Positions 1 to 7,688 are shown, numbered from the stretch's first letter. The stretch: 10,482 bases of DNA from JBOFSQ01 sp051651625 (GCA_051651625.1 JBOFSQ010000056.1:1-10482), one strand, 5' to 3'. The notes: generated from the letters alone by a model not told the origin. Made by a program: numbers and translations.

Positions 1-292
1 ACCGATCACGCTTGTCTTCAGAAGCGTACTTGAACCAGTTGATCGTCGCTGTTGTTTCATTGACTCCGGTAACGGCAAGGTCAGCACCGACAAGCGTGTT
101 CAGTAGAGAACTTTTACCGACACGCATCTGGCCGACAACCGCGACGGTAAACGGCGACTCATTTAGCACAAGTCCGTCCGTGACACGCGAAACGAGTTTC
201 TGCGTGAGCATGTGACGCTCCAAGATTCGCGGCAATTCCCGCGAGTAGTTGTCGAGCAATGCGTGAAACGCATCAAAATGAAGAGCGGTCAT
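1..292 (-). CDS. Dynamin-like GTPase, N-terminal part (cut by left edge)
   Basis: Reading leftwards from the ATG at 292 gives 97 residues with no stop before the window ends. A short helical start is followed by a G1/P-loop, GQMRVGKSS at residues 54-62, and a Thr-rich stretch NETTATI at 78-84 in the place of the G2 switch threonine, as in bacterial dynamin-like large GTPases. G3 and G4 lie outside the window. An in-frame TGA seven codons upstream rules out a longer N-terminus, so the ATG at 292 is the first start. It is a different protein from the GTPase at 5602-7524, whose P-loop reads GEIKKGKTS. Bacterial dynamins often come in adjacent pairs that act together on membranes, and the cluster between these two suggests the same. 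It lies about 350 bases downstream of the KAP gene, across an inverted-repeat element, so it may have its own promoter. A related P-loop GTPase family such as Era/Der-like is possible but less likely. Confidence 0.82.
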   Translation of the reverse strand, partial: MTALHFDAFHALLDNYSRELPRILERHMLTQKLVSRVTDGLVLNESPFTVAVVGQMRVGKSSLLNTLVGADLAVTGVNETTATINWFKYASEDKRDR

Positions 293-317
293 ACGCTTGG
301 GCTTTCAGGCATGTTTT

Positions 318-350
318 TTTGCCCCGACGGGGCAGCAATTTCAATAACCG
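318..350. repeat. Left arm of terminal inverted repeat
   Basis: Pairs with 527-559 over 33 bases with one mismatch. It begins in a T tract and contains the interrupted palindrome GCCCCGACGGGGC at 321-333. Confidence 0.75.
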
Positions 351-401
351 TATGCAAGCGGTACTCCGCGCAGCTTACGGTAGCGACACCACAAAAATCG
401 A

Positions 402-464
402 GCGTCTGTAAGACGCCACCGACCTCACGGTTGACTCAAATGTTTGGTAGCGTCCTACAGACGC
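402..464. repeat. Internal hairpin of the inverted-repeat element
   Basis: Bases 402-420 pair with 446-464 at 17 of 19 positions around a 25-base loop. A further 6-bp stem lies outside it (394-399 with 469-474). Both arms carry GCGTCTGT or its complement. This long stem suggests that the transcript or single-stranded DNA of the element folds. Confidence 0.65.
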
Positions 465-526
465 ACCGGATTTTCGTTCACGTCACCGGCGGTTGCGTTT
501 GCCGCTATCGCGGCGGCACTTACCGC

Positions 527-559
527 CGGTTATTGAGATTGCTGCCCCGTCGGGGCAAA
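527..559. repeat. Right arm of terminal inverted repeat
   Basis: Reverse complement of 318-350 with one mismatch. It contains GCCCCGTCGGGGC at 544-556. Its inner end overlaps another stem (522-530 with 485-493), so alternative folds compete. Confidence 0.75.
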
Positions 560-641
560 TGCCCCAACGCGGTCAATTCCGTGAACGGTTACGACAATTC
601 TAACGGTATTTGTGAGTGCGTGAATGCCGTGCATTATCTCG

Positions 642-2678
642 CTAATCGTTATCCCAAATAACCATGTTGACAACCTTGGTGAGGAGAGCTTTCTCTTTTT
701 CGGGCAACCTAACGGGCAATTCAACACGGGTAAGCGGATTACGGCTGTTCAAAATCTCAATGATAATTTGTTGCTGCATGTCGGTGGTGAGCGTTTTCTT
801 GTTCTGCGTGTTCTGCCAAATTGTTCTCGCAAGTTGGTACTGCATCTTATAATGTTGAACCGCTCGCGGAGTCCAATAGCCAGAAGGAAAATGAAAATCA
901 TTTAACGCTATGTAGGTAAGAAGTCGCTTTTCGTCCTCCGTAAGAGTAACCTCCGTCTTTTCCTTGGATTCTCCATCGTCTTTTGTTGGCAGTTGTTGTA
1001 TAGCCTCCAAGTCTTCAGGCCCAGTAGCTGTTGTATCTGGTGCCGAAGTTTTCGTGTCTCGGCGAGTTTCAGTTGGAGTGGACTCATTTTCTTTTACCCG
1101 AATCATTCCATCAAACATGTTCCACAAGTCGGCATCTAGCACCTTGTCCAAGCGGATGTGAGCGTCGAATATTTTTTCGACATTCTCGGCAACCAATCGT
1201 TTGGCTTCCCGGCGATACTCACGCAGTCTTGGACTATCTGTATCACCAAGATCAACACCATCAAGAGACGGCAAGAGCGACCGATACTTTGCTTCAAGCT
1301 GCGTTTTGAGCGTCCTATCTTCGACAAGAATCATTACTTTCAGTCGTCCGCCAAGGTCATCTTCGCGGCAAAAAATCTGGATCGACTCAATGATTTCCAG
1401 AATACTCTCGCTCTCACACCGGTCAAGGTCGTCAACGATTAAGAGGAGACGCTTGGTTTTTTGGATTTTTACCCACGTCTTAATCAAGGCAATAAAATCC
1501 TTACCTATCGCCGCTTGGAGTCCGAGTTTGTCGTCGTGACGAGTAAGTACGAAACTCTGTCGAAACCAGCAAAACAATCTGTTCAGTGCCCAAGCAATAA
1601 CAGATACCCCACCAATCAGACTAATTGCGTCAGATAGTTCAGACAGAGTGGTGTTCACATGGAGATTCCGTAAAATACATGGCAAAAAATAAAACAGAAA
1701 AAATAGAAATAGCGCAAAAATTATTGGCCAACATCCATTTCGGTTCAGAGCGACTCGGAGTGCGGCGAACCAGCTTTCTTTGCGGAGTCTTTCCGCAAAA
1801 GTTTCGTACAAAAACGCCCAGCATTCTGGCGTGGTACGATATTTCCAAGCGTCATACTCGATTGTCGCGTATTTCTTTTTCTCTAACCTTTTTGCCACTT
1901 GTTTTGCGAGGTACGTTTTACCACGTCCCCAGCGTCCGAAGAGTCCGAAGCAAACCGCATCTTCCGAATCTTCAAGTACGTCTGCCAACGCTTCGGCGAT
2001 TTTGTCGGCGTTTAGGCAAGGAGGATTATCGTGAGAAGACTTGGAGATGATATTGGGTTTATCGCCGGTACGGTATTTGTGGATTTCATCCCAGTATTCT
2101 CGCAACAGCTTATTATTTTTCAGAGCTTGGTTGTACCAATCAGGCGGGTTATTGTCTGACCACAGCTTGATGGCATCAATGTCAATTTTGTCTTCCGATG
2201 AGTAGGCAAGCAGTTGATTGTAAATGTTTCGTAGTGCCATGCAAATATCGTTGCCGTGAACACCAGCCGCTTTCATAGATAGCTCGCCAGCCTCAAACGC
2301 ATTCTTGTAACACTCATTAACCTTATAGTTTATTGTTGGCTCATGGTTACTCACTGCGTTAGCCGCAGACAGCGCATGCTGTGCTGCACCTATGATATTG
2401 TATCCTTCTGCAAAATTATTTTTCTCTCCCTGAATAGTAGGAGCCAATTTTCCCAGCGAGTAGATTGTGGGACGTGTACCATTTCGCACAAACTCCTCTG
2501 CCGACCTAATCGCCTCATCAATCTTTTCGACACTATCTTCCTTGGGTTGATACTTTCCACTTCCGAACAACGGCTGTACCACCCTTGCCGCCATAGCAGC
2601 ATAGACGACGCAGGCGTGCGGAGAGAGTTTTTCTAACTCGTCTCGTGTGGGTAATTGGAGCGAATTTGCGTTACTCAT
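642..2678 (-). CDS. KAP-family P-loop NTPase with transmembrane segments
   Basis: A 678-residue membrane-bound STAND-type ATPase. Residues 1-215 form a mostly helical N-terminal region that I do not recognise. The KAP NTPase core follows: Walker A at 248-255 (GRWGRGKT) and Walker B at 411-420 (LLLIVDDLDR, with tandem acidic residues D416 and D417). Between the two motifs lie one strong transmembrane stretch at about 317-337 and a second at about 351-373, the insertion position typical of KAP proteins. A charged, low-complexity Thr/Glu/Asp/Lys linker runs from about 527 to 575, before a final helical region. KAP NTPases are implicated in anchoring protein complexes at the inner face of the membrane and recur in anti-phage gene sets; the ligand of this one is unknown. 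The ATG at 2678 has only a weak GAG-type ribosome site. The gene starts 53 bases after the Hsp70 fusion ends, consistent with the same transcript. Confidence 0.88.
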   Translation of the reverse strand: MSNANSLQLPTRDELEKLSPHACVVYAAMAARVVQPLFGSGKYQPKEDSVEKIDEAIRSAEEFVRNGTRPTIYSLGKLAPTIQGEKNNFAEGYNIIGAAQHALSAANAVSNHEPTINYKVNECYKNAFEAGELSMKAAGVHGNDICMALRNIYNQLLAYSSEDKIDIDAIKLWSDNNPPDWYNQALKNNKLLREYWDEIHKYRTGDKPNIISKSSHDNPPCLNADKIAEALADVLEDSEDAVCFGLFGRWGRGKTYLAKQVAKRLEKKKYATIEYDAWKYRTTPECWAFLYETFAERLRKESWFAALRVALNRNGCWPIIFALFLFFLFYFLPCILRNLHVNTTLSELSDAISLIGGVSVIAWALNRLFCWFRQSFVLTRHDDKLGLQAAIGKDFIALIKTWVKIQKTKRLLLIVDDLDRCESESILEIIESIQIFCREDDLGGRLKVMILVEDRTLKTQLEAKYRSLLPSLDGVDLGDTDSPRLREYRREAKRLVAENVEKIFDAHIRLDKVLDADLWNMFDGMIRVKENESTPTETRRDTKTSAPDTTATGPEDLEAIQQLPTKDDGESKEKTEVTLTEDEKRLLTYIALNDFHFPSGYWTPRAVQHYKMQYQLARTIWQNTQNKKTLTTDMQQQIIIEILNSRNPLTRVELPVRLPEKEKALLTKVVNMVIWDND

Positions 2679-2731
2679 TGCGGCTTTACTCGGGCGGTGG
2701 ATTCAGAAGCGGAAATACTGCCTACATCCTA

Positions 2732-5593
2732 CTATTCGCTAACTAGGGCAACACGGAAACCAATGTAGTCGCGCTTGCCCGACCAACTAAACCCGTACTT
2801 AAACGACGAAACAAGCCTGTCCCGAAACGCAGACCGACAGTCCCCCGCATTACCGTTCGAGTGACCACCGCGAAACACTCGGTGGGAGCCAGTAGACGGT
2901 CCAGCAGGGTCTGTAGCACTGTTGCCCGAATAATCGCCGTACCAATCACTGCACCACTCAAACACATTGCCGTGCATATCATAAAGTCCCCAAGCATTCG
3001 GCTTCTTCATACCGACTTCATGGGACGCGGGGGACAACATATCAATTCCGTGTTCGTGGTGCTCTATGCTAGAATTACTCGTGTACCAACCCATCTCGTC
3101 AAGAACACCAGTGCCACCGTAAGTCCCTGTCGTACCTGCCCTGCACGCATATTCCCAACGCGCCTCCGTGGGTAAAGCAAACCGAAATCCATTACTTGGC
3201 GTTGTTAGCTGGTTCAGCTTGCGGAGAAACGCTTGGCAGTCATCCCAACTCACCTCATTCACAGGGAGTCTCTTCCCCTTGCGCTCACACGGATTGTTAC
3301 CCATCACACTCTCCCACATCTCCTGTGTTACCTGCGTCTCCAGCATCCAAAAGTCCTTCGTCAATGTTACTTTATGTGGGGTTTCGCCACTACTGCGGTA
3401 CTTCTCGTTCATCGGACTGCCCATCGTAAATGTTCCCGGTGGACACCAACGGAAGGCGTATTCCACGCCTTTGATCGTCAACACCTTGCGCTCACCAGCC
3501 TGCAAAACTGAAGTATCTGCACCGCCAAGGGTCTCGACGGAATCACCACCATCGTTGTTATTCGTCTTCGGCTCATGTCTGACGATGTTCCCGCCGTACC
3601 GGTCGTCACCTGTAACGGAATAATAACAATTTTGGCAGGATTGCCCATCCCCAAAAACTGAACTATCACATTTTGGGCATCGCTTTTTGTCGTTATGCCC
3701 CTGACTGGGACATGGTTCAACGGAATAATGACAATTTTGGCAGGATTGCCCATTCCAAAAAACTGAACTATCACAATTTGGGCATCGCTTTTTGTCGTTA
3801 CGACCCTGTTGGTAATCGACTTCGCCGCGTGCAATTTTATGAGGCATCGATTGCTGCGAATCTTGTTTATCTTCCAAACTACTTTGTGTTTGGTTGTTTG
3901 TACTATGCGGCACGGTTGGAGGTGGTGAGGTTATCCGCTCCGTATTACCGTTCAGTTCCTGCACGCCTTCTTTTACGTTCTCAACAACAACTTCGATCAT
4001 CACATCGCCTTGTGAGATGGCATTGACGACATCTTGTCCCTCAACGACGTGACCGAAGACGGTGTGTTTTCCGTCGAGCCACGGGCACGCAGCGTGCGTG
4101 ATAAAGAACTGTGAACCGTTGGTGTTTGGGCCGGAATTCGCCATCGAAAGAACGCCGGGACCGCTGTGAGTTAACTCGGTAACGAACTCGTCTTCAAACT
4201 GGTAGCCGGGGCCACCGGTGCCATTCCCTTTCGGACAGCCGCCCTGAATCATGAAGTCCGCGATGACACGGTGAAACTTCAGACCGTTGTAGAATCCGTC
4301 ACGGGAGAGCTTCTCGAAGTTGGCACACGTCTTCGGCGTCTGTTCGCTGAAGAGTTCAAGCCGAATGACACCTTTTGCAGTTTTGATTGTCGCACGCTGC
4401 GTCGTCTTCGCTGCGGATTTTTGCGATAGGTTTTCCTTGGCGTTCTCAATCGCTTCTCGTTTTGGCTCTGGTTTTTGTTCCGCTTTCTTATTGTCGATGT
4501 CGGCGATGTTATACGTTGCTCCGAGTACGATGGCGTAGTCGGAGTGGTTCCAGTGAAAGACATTTTCGTCGCCGGCGAATTCCTTGATTTTTTCTTCGAG
4601 ACCGGGGAGTTTCGACGAGCCGCCGACCAGCAGAACCGGAATGTTTTCGATGGCGAGTTTTTCACGGCACTGCACGAGATAACCTTGGAGTTCATCGCAG
4701 ACGTGATCAGTGAAATCGCCGATGCAACGCTGGATGACTTCCTTCGAGACGGGTAGCTTGGTGTCCTGAATTTTGGTTTCGTAAATGTCTTTGGGTCTTT
4801 TCGTCAGACGTTCCTTGATGAGCCGAACCTTGGACTTAAAGGCTCCCTTCCACTTCCCGATTCTGCTCCAGAATCCCTGCTTTTCTTCGGTATCAGCTTC
4901 TTCGTCTTCGTCCTGAACGTGGTCGATGATCATTTCGTCGAGCCGGTCGCCGCCCCATTCCATTCCTTTGGTCGGTACTTCGGGAATCGGCTGAAAGATT
5001 CCGTGGCGGTATCTCACGACGGCATAATCCGTCGTGCCTCCGCCGATGTCGCAGACGACGACCGAATCAATTCCCTGCTGATGCGTTGCCGCCAGCCAAG
5101 CCTGCGCCGCCGCAACGGGTTCCTCAATGATGTCGATGTTTGTGAAGCCGCCAAGTTCTGCTGCTTTGCGAATCGCGTTCCGTTGTGAATCGGAGAAATC
5201 GACGGGGACTGTCAGCGTGCATGTGTCTATGTTGCTATGGTAAAAATGTGGTTCGTTCTTTTCCAAGAACGCCTTGATGTGGCGGAAAAGATGGGAGGCA
5301 AGCTCAACCCTGTCTATTTTCCGCCCCGCACCGAGCCGCTTGGTACCCGGCTTGTGAATCTCCATCTTCAGAGCGACGACGTATCCTTCTGGGTCTTCTT
5401 CGAGCATTCCTTCAGCATCGTCACCGACGAGGATTGCGCCCCCACCTTCTTTCGGCACATAAAAGACCGACGGCATCGCCTGTCGTTCTCCCATGTCGAT
5501 CAGTTTCGGGCACTTCTGCGTCTCATCGTAATAGGCAACCTTGGTGCGACTCGTACCGAAGTCGATTGCAAGTTTCGGAGTGGTAGTTTTCAT
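2732..5593 (-). CDS. Hsp70 ATPase - cyclophilin - two zinc ribbons - SUMF1/FGE-type fusion protein
   Basis: A 953-residue four-part fusion. Residues 1-370 are an Hsp70/actin-fold ATPase: phosphate-1 DFGTSRTKVA at 11-20, phosphate-2 CDIGGGTTDY at 181-190, adenosine motif LLVGGSSKLPGL at 321-332. The usual Hsp70 substrate-binding domain is absent. After a charged linker, 400-545 is a cyclophilin prolyl isomerase with the catalytic set present: R442, F447, Q450 in FHRVIADFMIQGG, then SQFF at 494-497 and WLDGKH at 505-510. Two near-identical zinc ribbons follow (C604/C607/C618/C621 and C639/C642/C653/C656). Residues 705-953 are a SUMF1/FGE-type C-type-lectin-like domain (GTFTMGS, LPTEARWEYACRAG, DMHGNVFEWCSDWYG, IGFRVAL). 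The cysteine pair used for catalysis by formylglycine-generating enzyme is not seen, so a binding role is likelier. No signal peptide or membrane segment: a cytoplasmic protein. It starts 8 bases after the GTPase stop codon, implying translational coupling. Domain calls are firm; the joint function is unknown. Confidence 0.95.
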   Translation of the reverse strand: MKTTTPKLAIDFGTSRTKVAYYDETQKCPKLIDMGERQAMPSVFYVPKEGGGAILVGDDAEGMLEEDPEGYVVALKMEIHKPGTKRLGAGRKIDRVELASHLFRHIKAFLEKNEPHFYHSNIDTCTLTVPVDFSDSQRNAIRKAAELGGFTNIDIIEEPVAAAQAWLAATHQQGIDSVVVCDIGGGTTDYAVVRYRHGIFQPIPEVPTKGMEWGGDRLDEMIIDHVQDEDEEADTEEKQGFWSRIGKWKGAFKSKVRLIKERLTKRPKDIYETKIQDTKLPVSKEVIQRCIGDFTDHVCDELQGYLVQCREKLAIENIPVLLVGGSSKLPGLEEKIKEFAGDENVFHWNHSDYAIVLGATYNIADIDNKKAEQKPEPKREAIENAKENLSQKSAAKTTQRATIKTAKGVIRLELFSEQTPKTCANFEKLSRDGFYNGLKFHRVIADFMIQGGCPKGNGTGGPGYQFEDEFVTELTHSGPGVLSMANSGPNTNGSQFFITHAACPWLDGKHTVFGHVVEGQDVVNAISQGDVMIEVVVENVKEGVQELNGNTERITSPPPTVPHSTNNQTQSSLEDKQDSQQSMPHKIARGEVDYQQGRNDKKRCPNCDSSVFWNGQSCQNCHYSVEPCPSQGHNDKKRCPKCDSSVFGDGQSCQNCYYSVTGDDRYGGNIVRHEPKTNNNDGGDSVETLGGADTSVLQAGERKVLTIKGVEYAFRWCPPGTFTMGSPMNEKYRSSGETPHKVTLTKDFWMLETQVTQEMWESVMGNNPCERKGKRLPVNEVSWDDCQAFLRKLNQLTTPSNGFRFALPTEARWEYACRAGTTGTYGGTGVLDEMGWYTSNSSIEHHEHGIDMLSPASHEVGMKKPNAWGLYDMHGNVFEWCSDWYGDYSGNSATDPAGPSTGSHRVFRGGHSNGNAGDCRSAFRDRLVSSFKYGFSWSGKRDYIGFRVALVSE
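2765..2863 (-). other. Candidate hypervariable C-terminus of the SUMF1 domain (DGR-target-like)
   Basis: This encodes residues 911-943 of the fusion protein, between the conserved RVFRGG and IGFRVAL motifs. In SUMF1/FGE-type targets of diversity-generating retroelements (DGRs), this segment is the variable region, copied from a template in which Asn AAC/AAT codons are mutated at adenines. Here the invariant framework CRSA-x-R-x-R is kept, while many positions usually Asn are H, G, D, F, L, V, Y or R. Most of those use codons ending in C or T (CAC, GGT, GAC, TTT, CTT, GTT, TAC, GGC, CGC), as adenine mutagenesis of AAC/AAT would give. No template repeat or reverse transcriptase is in the window, so this is a hypothesis; ordinary SUMF1 divergence is the alternative. 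Confidence 0.4.
3615..3800 (-). repeat. 105-bp-period tandem duplication encoding two zinc ribbons
   Basis: Two 81-base copies, 3615-3695 and 3720-3800, are offset by 105 bases (35 codons) and differ at only four positions. Each encodes one CPxC-x10-CxxC ribbon of the fusion protein. The near-identity at silent sites means the duplication is recent or is kept homogeneous by conversion. Confidence 0.9.
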
Positions 5594-5601
5594 GGCGGTT
5601 T

Positions 5602-7524
5602 TCAGGGGTGAGTTGGTTTCTGTTGCGGAAGCAGTCGGGCTAATGTTTTCAAAACGGCTTCGACCGTCGAAGTTCGTTGTTTGAGGTCTTCAACTTGTCG
5701 CGCGCTTTCTTCTTTCGTCTGCGACATAGCAAGTTTGGCTTGCTCGCCCTGTTCGTCCAACCGCTTCCGAGCATCGGCAACAGCGTTTTGGAACAGACCA
5801 GAGATTTGACGTTCGTAATTCACGCCGAGTTCGTCAAGGTGGTTTGTGGTGTATCGCAGTACGCGCGAAGCCAACGAGTGAAGCTGTTGTTTGAGTTTGT
5901 TCAGCACCTCTTCTTTTTTGTTCGCATCAGCAGATTGTTTTGAAAACAATCCTCCCATCCCCAAGCCAAACAACGGCGCGACACTCGCAAGGATTCCAAT
6001 AGGGGGACAAATCACGCTGGCAAGCCCGATGCCTACCATCGCCATCGTCGCACCAGCCGTTGCTCCGAGCATCACCCCTCTCATCGAGTCAAAATTACTG
6101 AAGGTGGAATGGATTTTTTCCGGCGAAATCAGCGGCCCACCAGAACCAGATTCTGCTGGCACCAAATCAGTACACGACGATAGCGAGTCGAGATTCAATC
6201 GCTGCGACACTTCGCCGATTAAGCTAACGACTTCGTTGTTGTAGGCCTCCTGCATTCCCATTGTTTGTTCAGCGGCACTGGCAAGCCAGTCCTGTTGGAT
6301 TGCTTCAGAGTTCTCGACGAGTTGTTTCGGCGACAAACTTCCTTCTCGGAGTTTTTTGATGGTTTCCGTAACAATTGGTCCGCTCGGATCGAGTTCCTCT
6401 TGGACAATACGCCGATACTTTCGTTTGATGTTGTCGAACCCGATGCGAAGGTTTTGTTGTTCTTGCTTAAAAGTGTCACGCTCCCACTGCGTCATGTCGG
6501 ACTTCGCTTGGTCGAGTTTCGCGCGGATGTTGGCGAGTTCTTCGGTGCTTTGCGTCTGGAGCAGAGCGAGCCGGTTCTTCTGATCGCCGTAGATTTCGTT
6601 GCACGTCGCAGCCAACGATGCTGCGAGCCTACTGGCAAGCATGTCGTTCTTCTTCGCTATCAGTCCGCGATGGATGAAGTTAAGCAGTGCCGGGAAACCG
6701 CTCTCTTCCAACAGCGAATCGTCCTGCAAATCGGCAGCTTCGTTCTTGAGCAAAGAACTGATCGGGAAGTACCGAATACTCTTTTCTGGGATGCCGACAT
6801 CGTTTTGCAAAATGCTCTGGTTTCGATTCCGCCAACCTTCCGACTGTTCACTGTCAACGGCATCAATCTTCGTTTGGACGAAAAAGACCTGCTTTTTAAG
6901 TTGATCTTTGAGTTCCTTGAGGAACGCGACTTCATCTCGACTCATGACCGATTCAACGCTGTCAAGCACGAAAAATATCGCGTCGGCATTGGGAGCGTAA
7001 CGCCAAGTCACGTCACGGTGGGCCTTGAACATTCCGCCAACCCCCGGCGTATCAACAAGAACTATTCCTTCTTCCAACATCGGCGATGGCTCCGAGACAC
7101 CGATAAAATCGACACGCTTCTCGTTACGCGGATTACCGTCTTCGGTGCCATAGTCGCGGAGTTGATTCTGTGAAATCTCAATCGGGTCATCTCGTTTACC
7201 CGTATCAATGTCGGGCTGAAAGAAAACTTGGAATGTCCGCTTTGCTCCATACATGATCTGAAAAACGACCGATGTCGCAATGTCGCTCGTGACCGGAAGC
7301 AAGTCGGGCGCACCGAGCAGGGCGTTGATGAAACTCGTCTTGCCTTTCTTGATTTCGCCCATGATGACGATACGAAAGAGACCGAGTTCAAACCGCTTGA
7401 TTTCCGGCTCGAACCGCTCGATCAATTCTGGGCGGTTTTCCGTTTTCGCAATCTCGCAAAACTGCCCCCAGCATTGCCGGATAATGTTCTTGACATCGGT
7501 GTTCGCTTGTTTGTTGGTGCTCAT
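5602..7524 (-). CDS. Dynamin-like GTPase with membrane hairpin
   Basis: A 640-residue bacterial dynamin-like protein. GTPase motifs: G1 GEIKKGKTS at 56-64, G2 threonine around 84 (SDIATSV), G3 DTPGVGG at 158-164, G4 TKID at 218-221. Long helical, coiled-coil-prone regions flank a hydrophobic Gly/Ala-rich hairpin at about 483-527, which should insert into a membrane like the paddle of bacterial dynamins. Such proteins hydrolyse GTP to remodel, fuse or protect membranes. I place the start at the ATG at 7524 (MSTNKQ). The frame stays open to 7749, but the extra 75 residues overlap the preceding zinc-ribbon reading frame and look unlike a protein; AGGA lies about 15 bases upstream of 7524, so initiation is weak or atypical. 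The stop overlaps nothing and leaves 8 bases before the Hsp70 fusion. With the GTPase at 1-292 it forms a probable functional pair. Confidence 0.92.
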   Translation of the reverse strand: MSTNKQANTDVKNIIRQCWGQFCEIAKTENRPELIERFEPEIKRFELGLFRIVIMGEIKKGKTSFINALLGAPDLLPVTSDIATSVVFQIMYGAKRTFQVFFQPDIDTGKRDDPIEISQNQLRDYGTEDGNPRNEKRVDFIGVSEPSPMLEEGIVLVDTPGVGGMFKAHRDVTWRYAPNADAIFFVLDSVESVMSRDEVAFLKELKDQLKKQVFFVQTKIDAVDSEQSEGWRNRNQSILQNDVGIPEKSIRYFPISSLLKNEAADLQDDSLLEESGFPALLNFIHRGLIAKKNDMLASRLAASLAATCNEIYGDQKNRLALLQTQSTEELANIRAKLDQAKSDMTQWERDTFKQEQQNLRIGFDNIKRKYRRIVQEELDPSGPIVTETIKKLREGSLSPKQLVENSEAIQQDWLASAAEQTMGMQEAYNNEVVSLIGEVSQRLNLDSLSSCTDLVPAESGSGGPLISPEKIHSTFSNFDSMRGVMLGATAGATMAMVGIGLASVICPPIGILASVAPLFGLGMGGLFSKQSADANKKEEVLNKLKQQLHSLASRVLRYTTNHLDELGVNYERQISGLFQNAVADARKRLDEQGEQAKLAMSQTKEESARQVEDLKQRTSTVEAVLKTLARLLPQQKPTHP

Positions 7525-7688
7525 TCGTCTACTGCACTTTCCTAAAAAATTGACGGTGATATACTCAAGACGGTTTGAATTTCCCGTACCAAAACGGTAG
7601 CGGCCCATCGAGGCGTCATTGCTGCAAGCCGCGGTCTTGCGGAGGGCGAAGCCTACAAATCTACCCGTAACGGGTATAGTCACAAAGT
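7525..7688. other. Intergenic region upstream of the dynamin gene, with two small hairpins
   Basis: This 164-base gap is the largest inside the main run of genes. It holds the perfect hairpin TACCCG-taa-CGGGTA at 7662-7676, just after the zinc-ribbon stop codon, and a weaker one, GCAAG/CTTGC, at 7624-7640. Neither has the T tract of an intrinsic terminator. A promoter or processing site here is possible, but no clear -35/-10 pair is visible. Confidence 0.4.

Larger units (their letters stand above)
318..559. repeat. Inverted-repeat element (MITE-like), 242 bp
   Basis: The outer arms, 318-350 and 527-559, are reverse complements over 33 bases with one mismatch. Each arm contains its own small palindrome, GCCCC-GAC-GGGGC on the left and its equivalent on the right. 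Inside are further nested stems: 402-420 with 446-464 (17 of 19 paired), 394-399 with 469-474, 485-493 with 522-530 (9 of 9), and 501-505 with 510-514. Long terminal inverted repeats, small size and absence of a gene fit a non-autonomous transposable element or a structured RNA. I could not identify a clear target-site duplication, so the exact ends and mobility are unproven. Confidence 0.7.
293..641. other. Gene-free gap with a structured repeat element
   Basis: No coding region is convincing here. The plus-strand reading frame across 212-661 runs through the inverted repeats and the start of the second GTPase, and its product is Cys/Arg-rich with no recognisable domain. The main content is the inverted-repeat element at 318-559. 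The remaining 560-641, next to the KAP stop codon, shows nothing clear beyond a second GCCCC tract just after the element. I see no convincing terminator: the GC-rich hairpins at the element ends have T tracts on the wrong side. Confidence 0.6.

Noticed and set aside
318..559. GC-rich hairpins at the element ends as intrinsic terminators
   Set aside because: For each strand the T tract precedes, or is absent after, the hairpin, so the terminator pattern is not met.
212..661. Plus-strand open frame of 149 codons
   Set aside because: It crosses the inverted-repeat element, the start of the second dynamin and the end of the KAP gene, and its Cys/Arg-rich product is not protein-like.
2735..3481. 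True formylglycine-generating (sulfatase-activating) enzyme
   Set aside because: The paired catalytic cysteines expected after the RGG motif are missing (HSNGNAGDCRSA), and no sulfatase gene is nearby.
3615..3800. Direct repeats as a CRISPR array
   Set aside because: There are only two copies, in frame within a protein, each encoding a zinc ribbon.
6265..7173. Plus-strand open frame of 302 codons
   Set aside because: It lies wholly antisense to the dynamin GTPase, whose motifs are unmistakable. The plus-strand product has no domain.
7662..7676. TACCCG/CGGGTA hairpin as a terminator or operator
   Set aside because: No T tract follows it, and a single 6-bp stem is not enough to call an operator.
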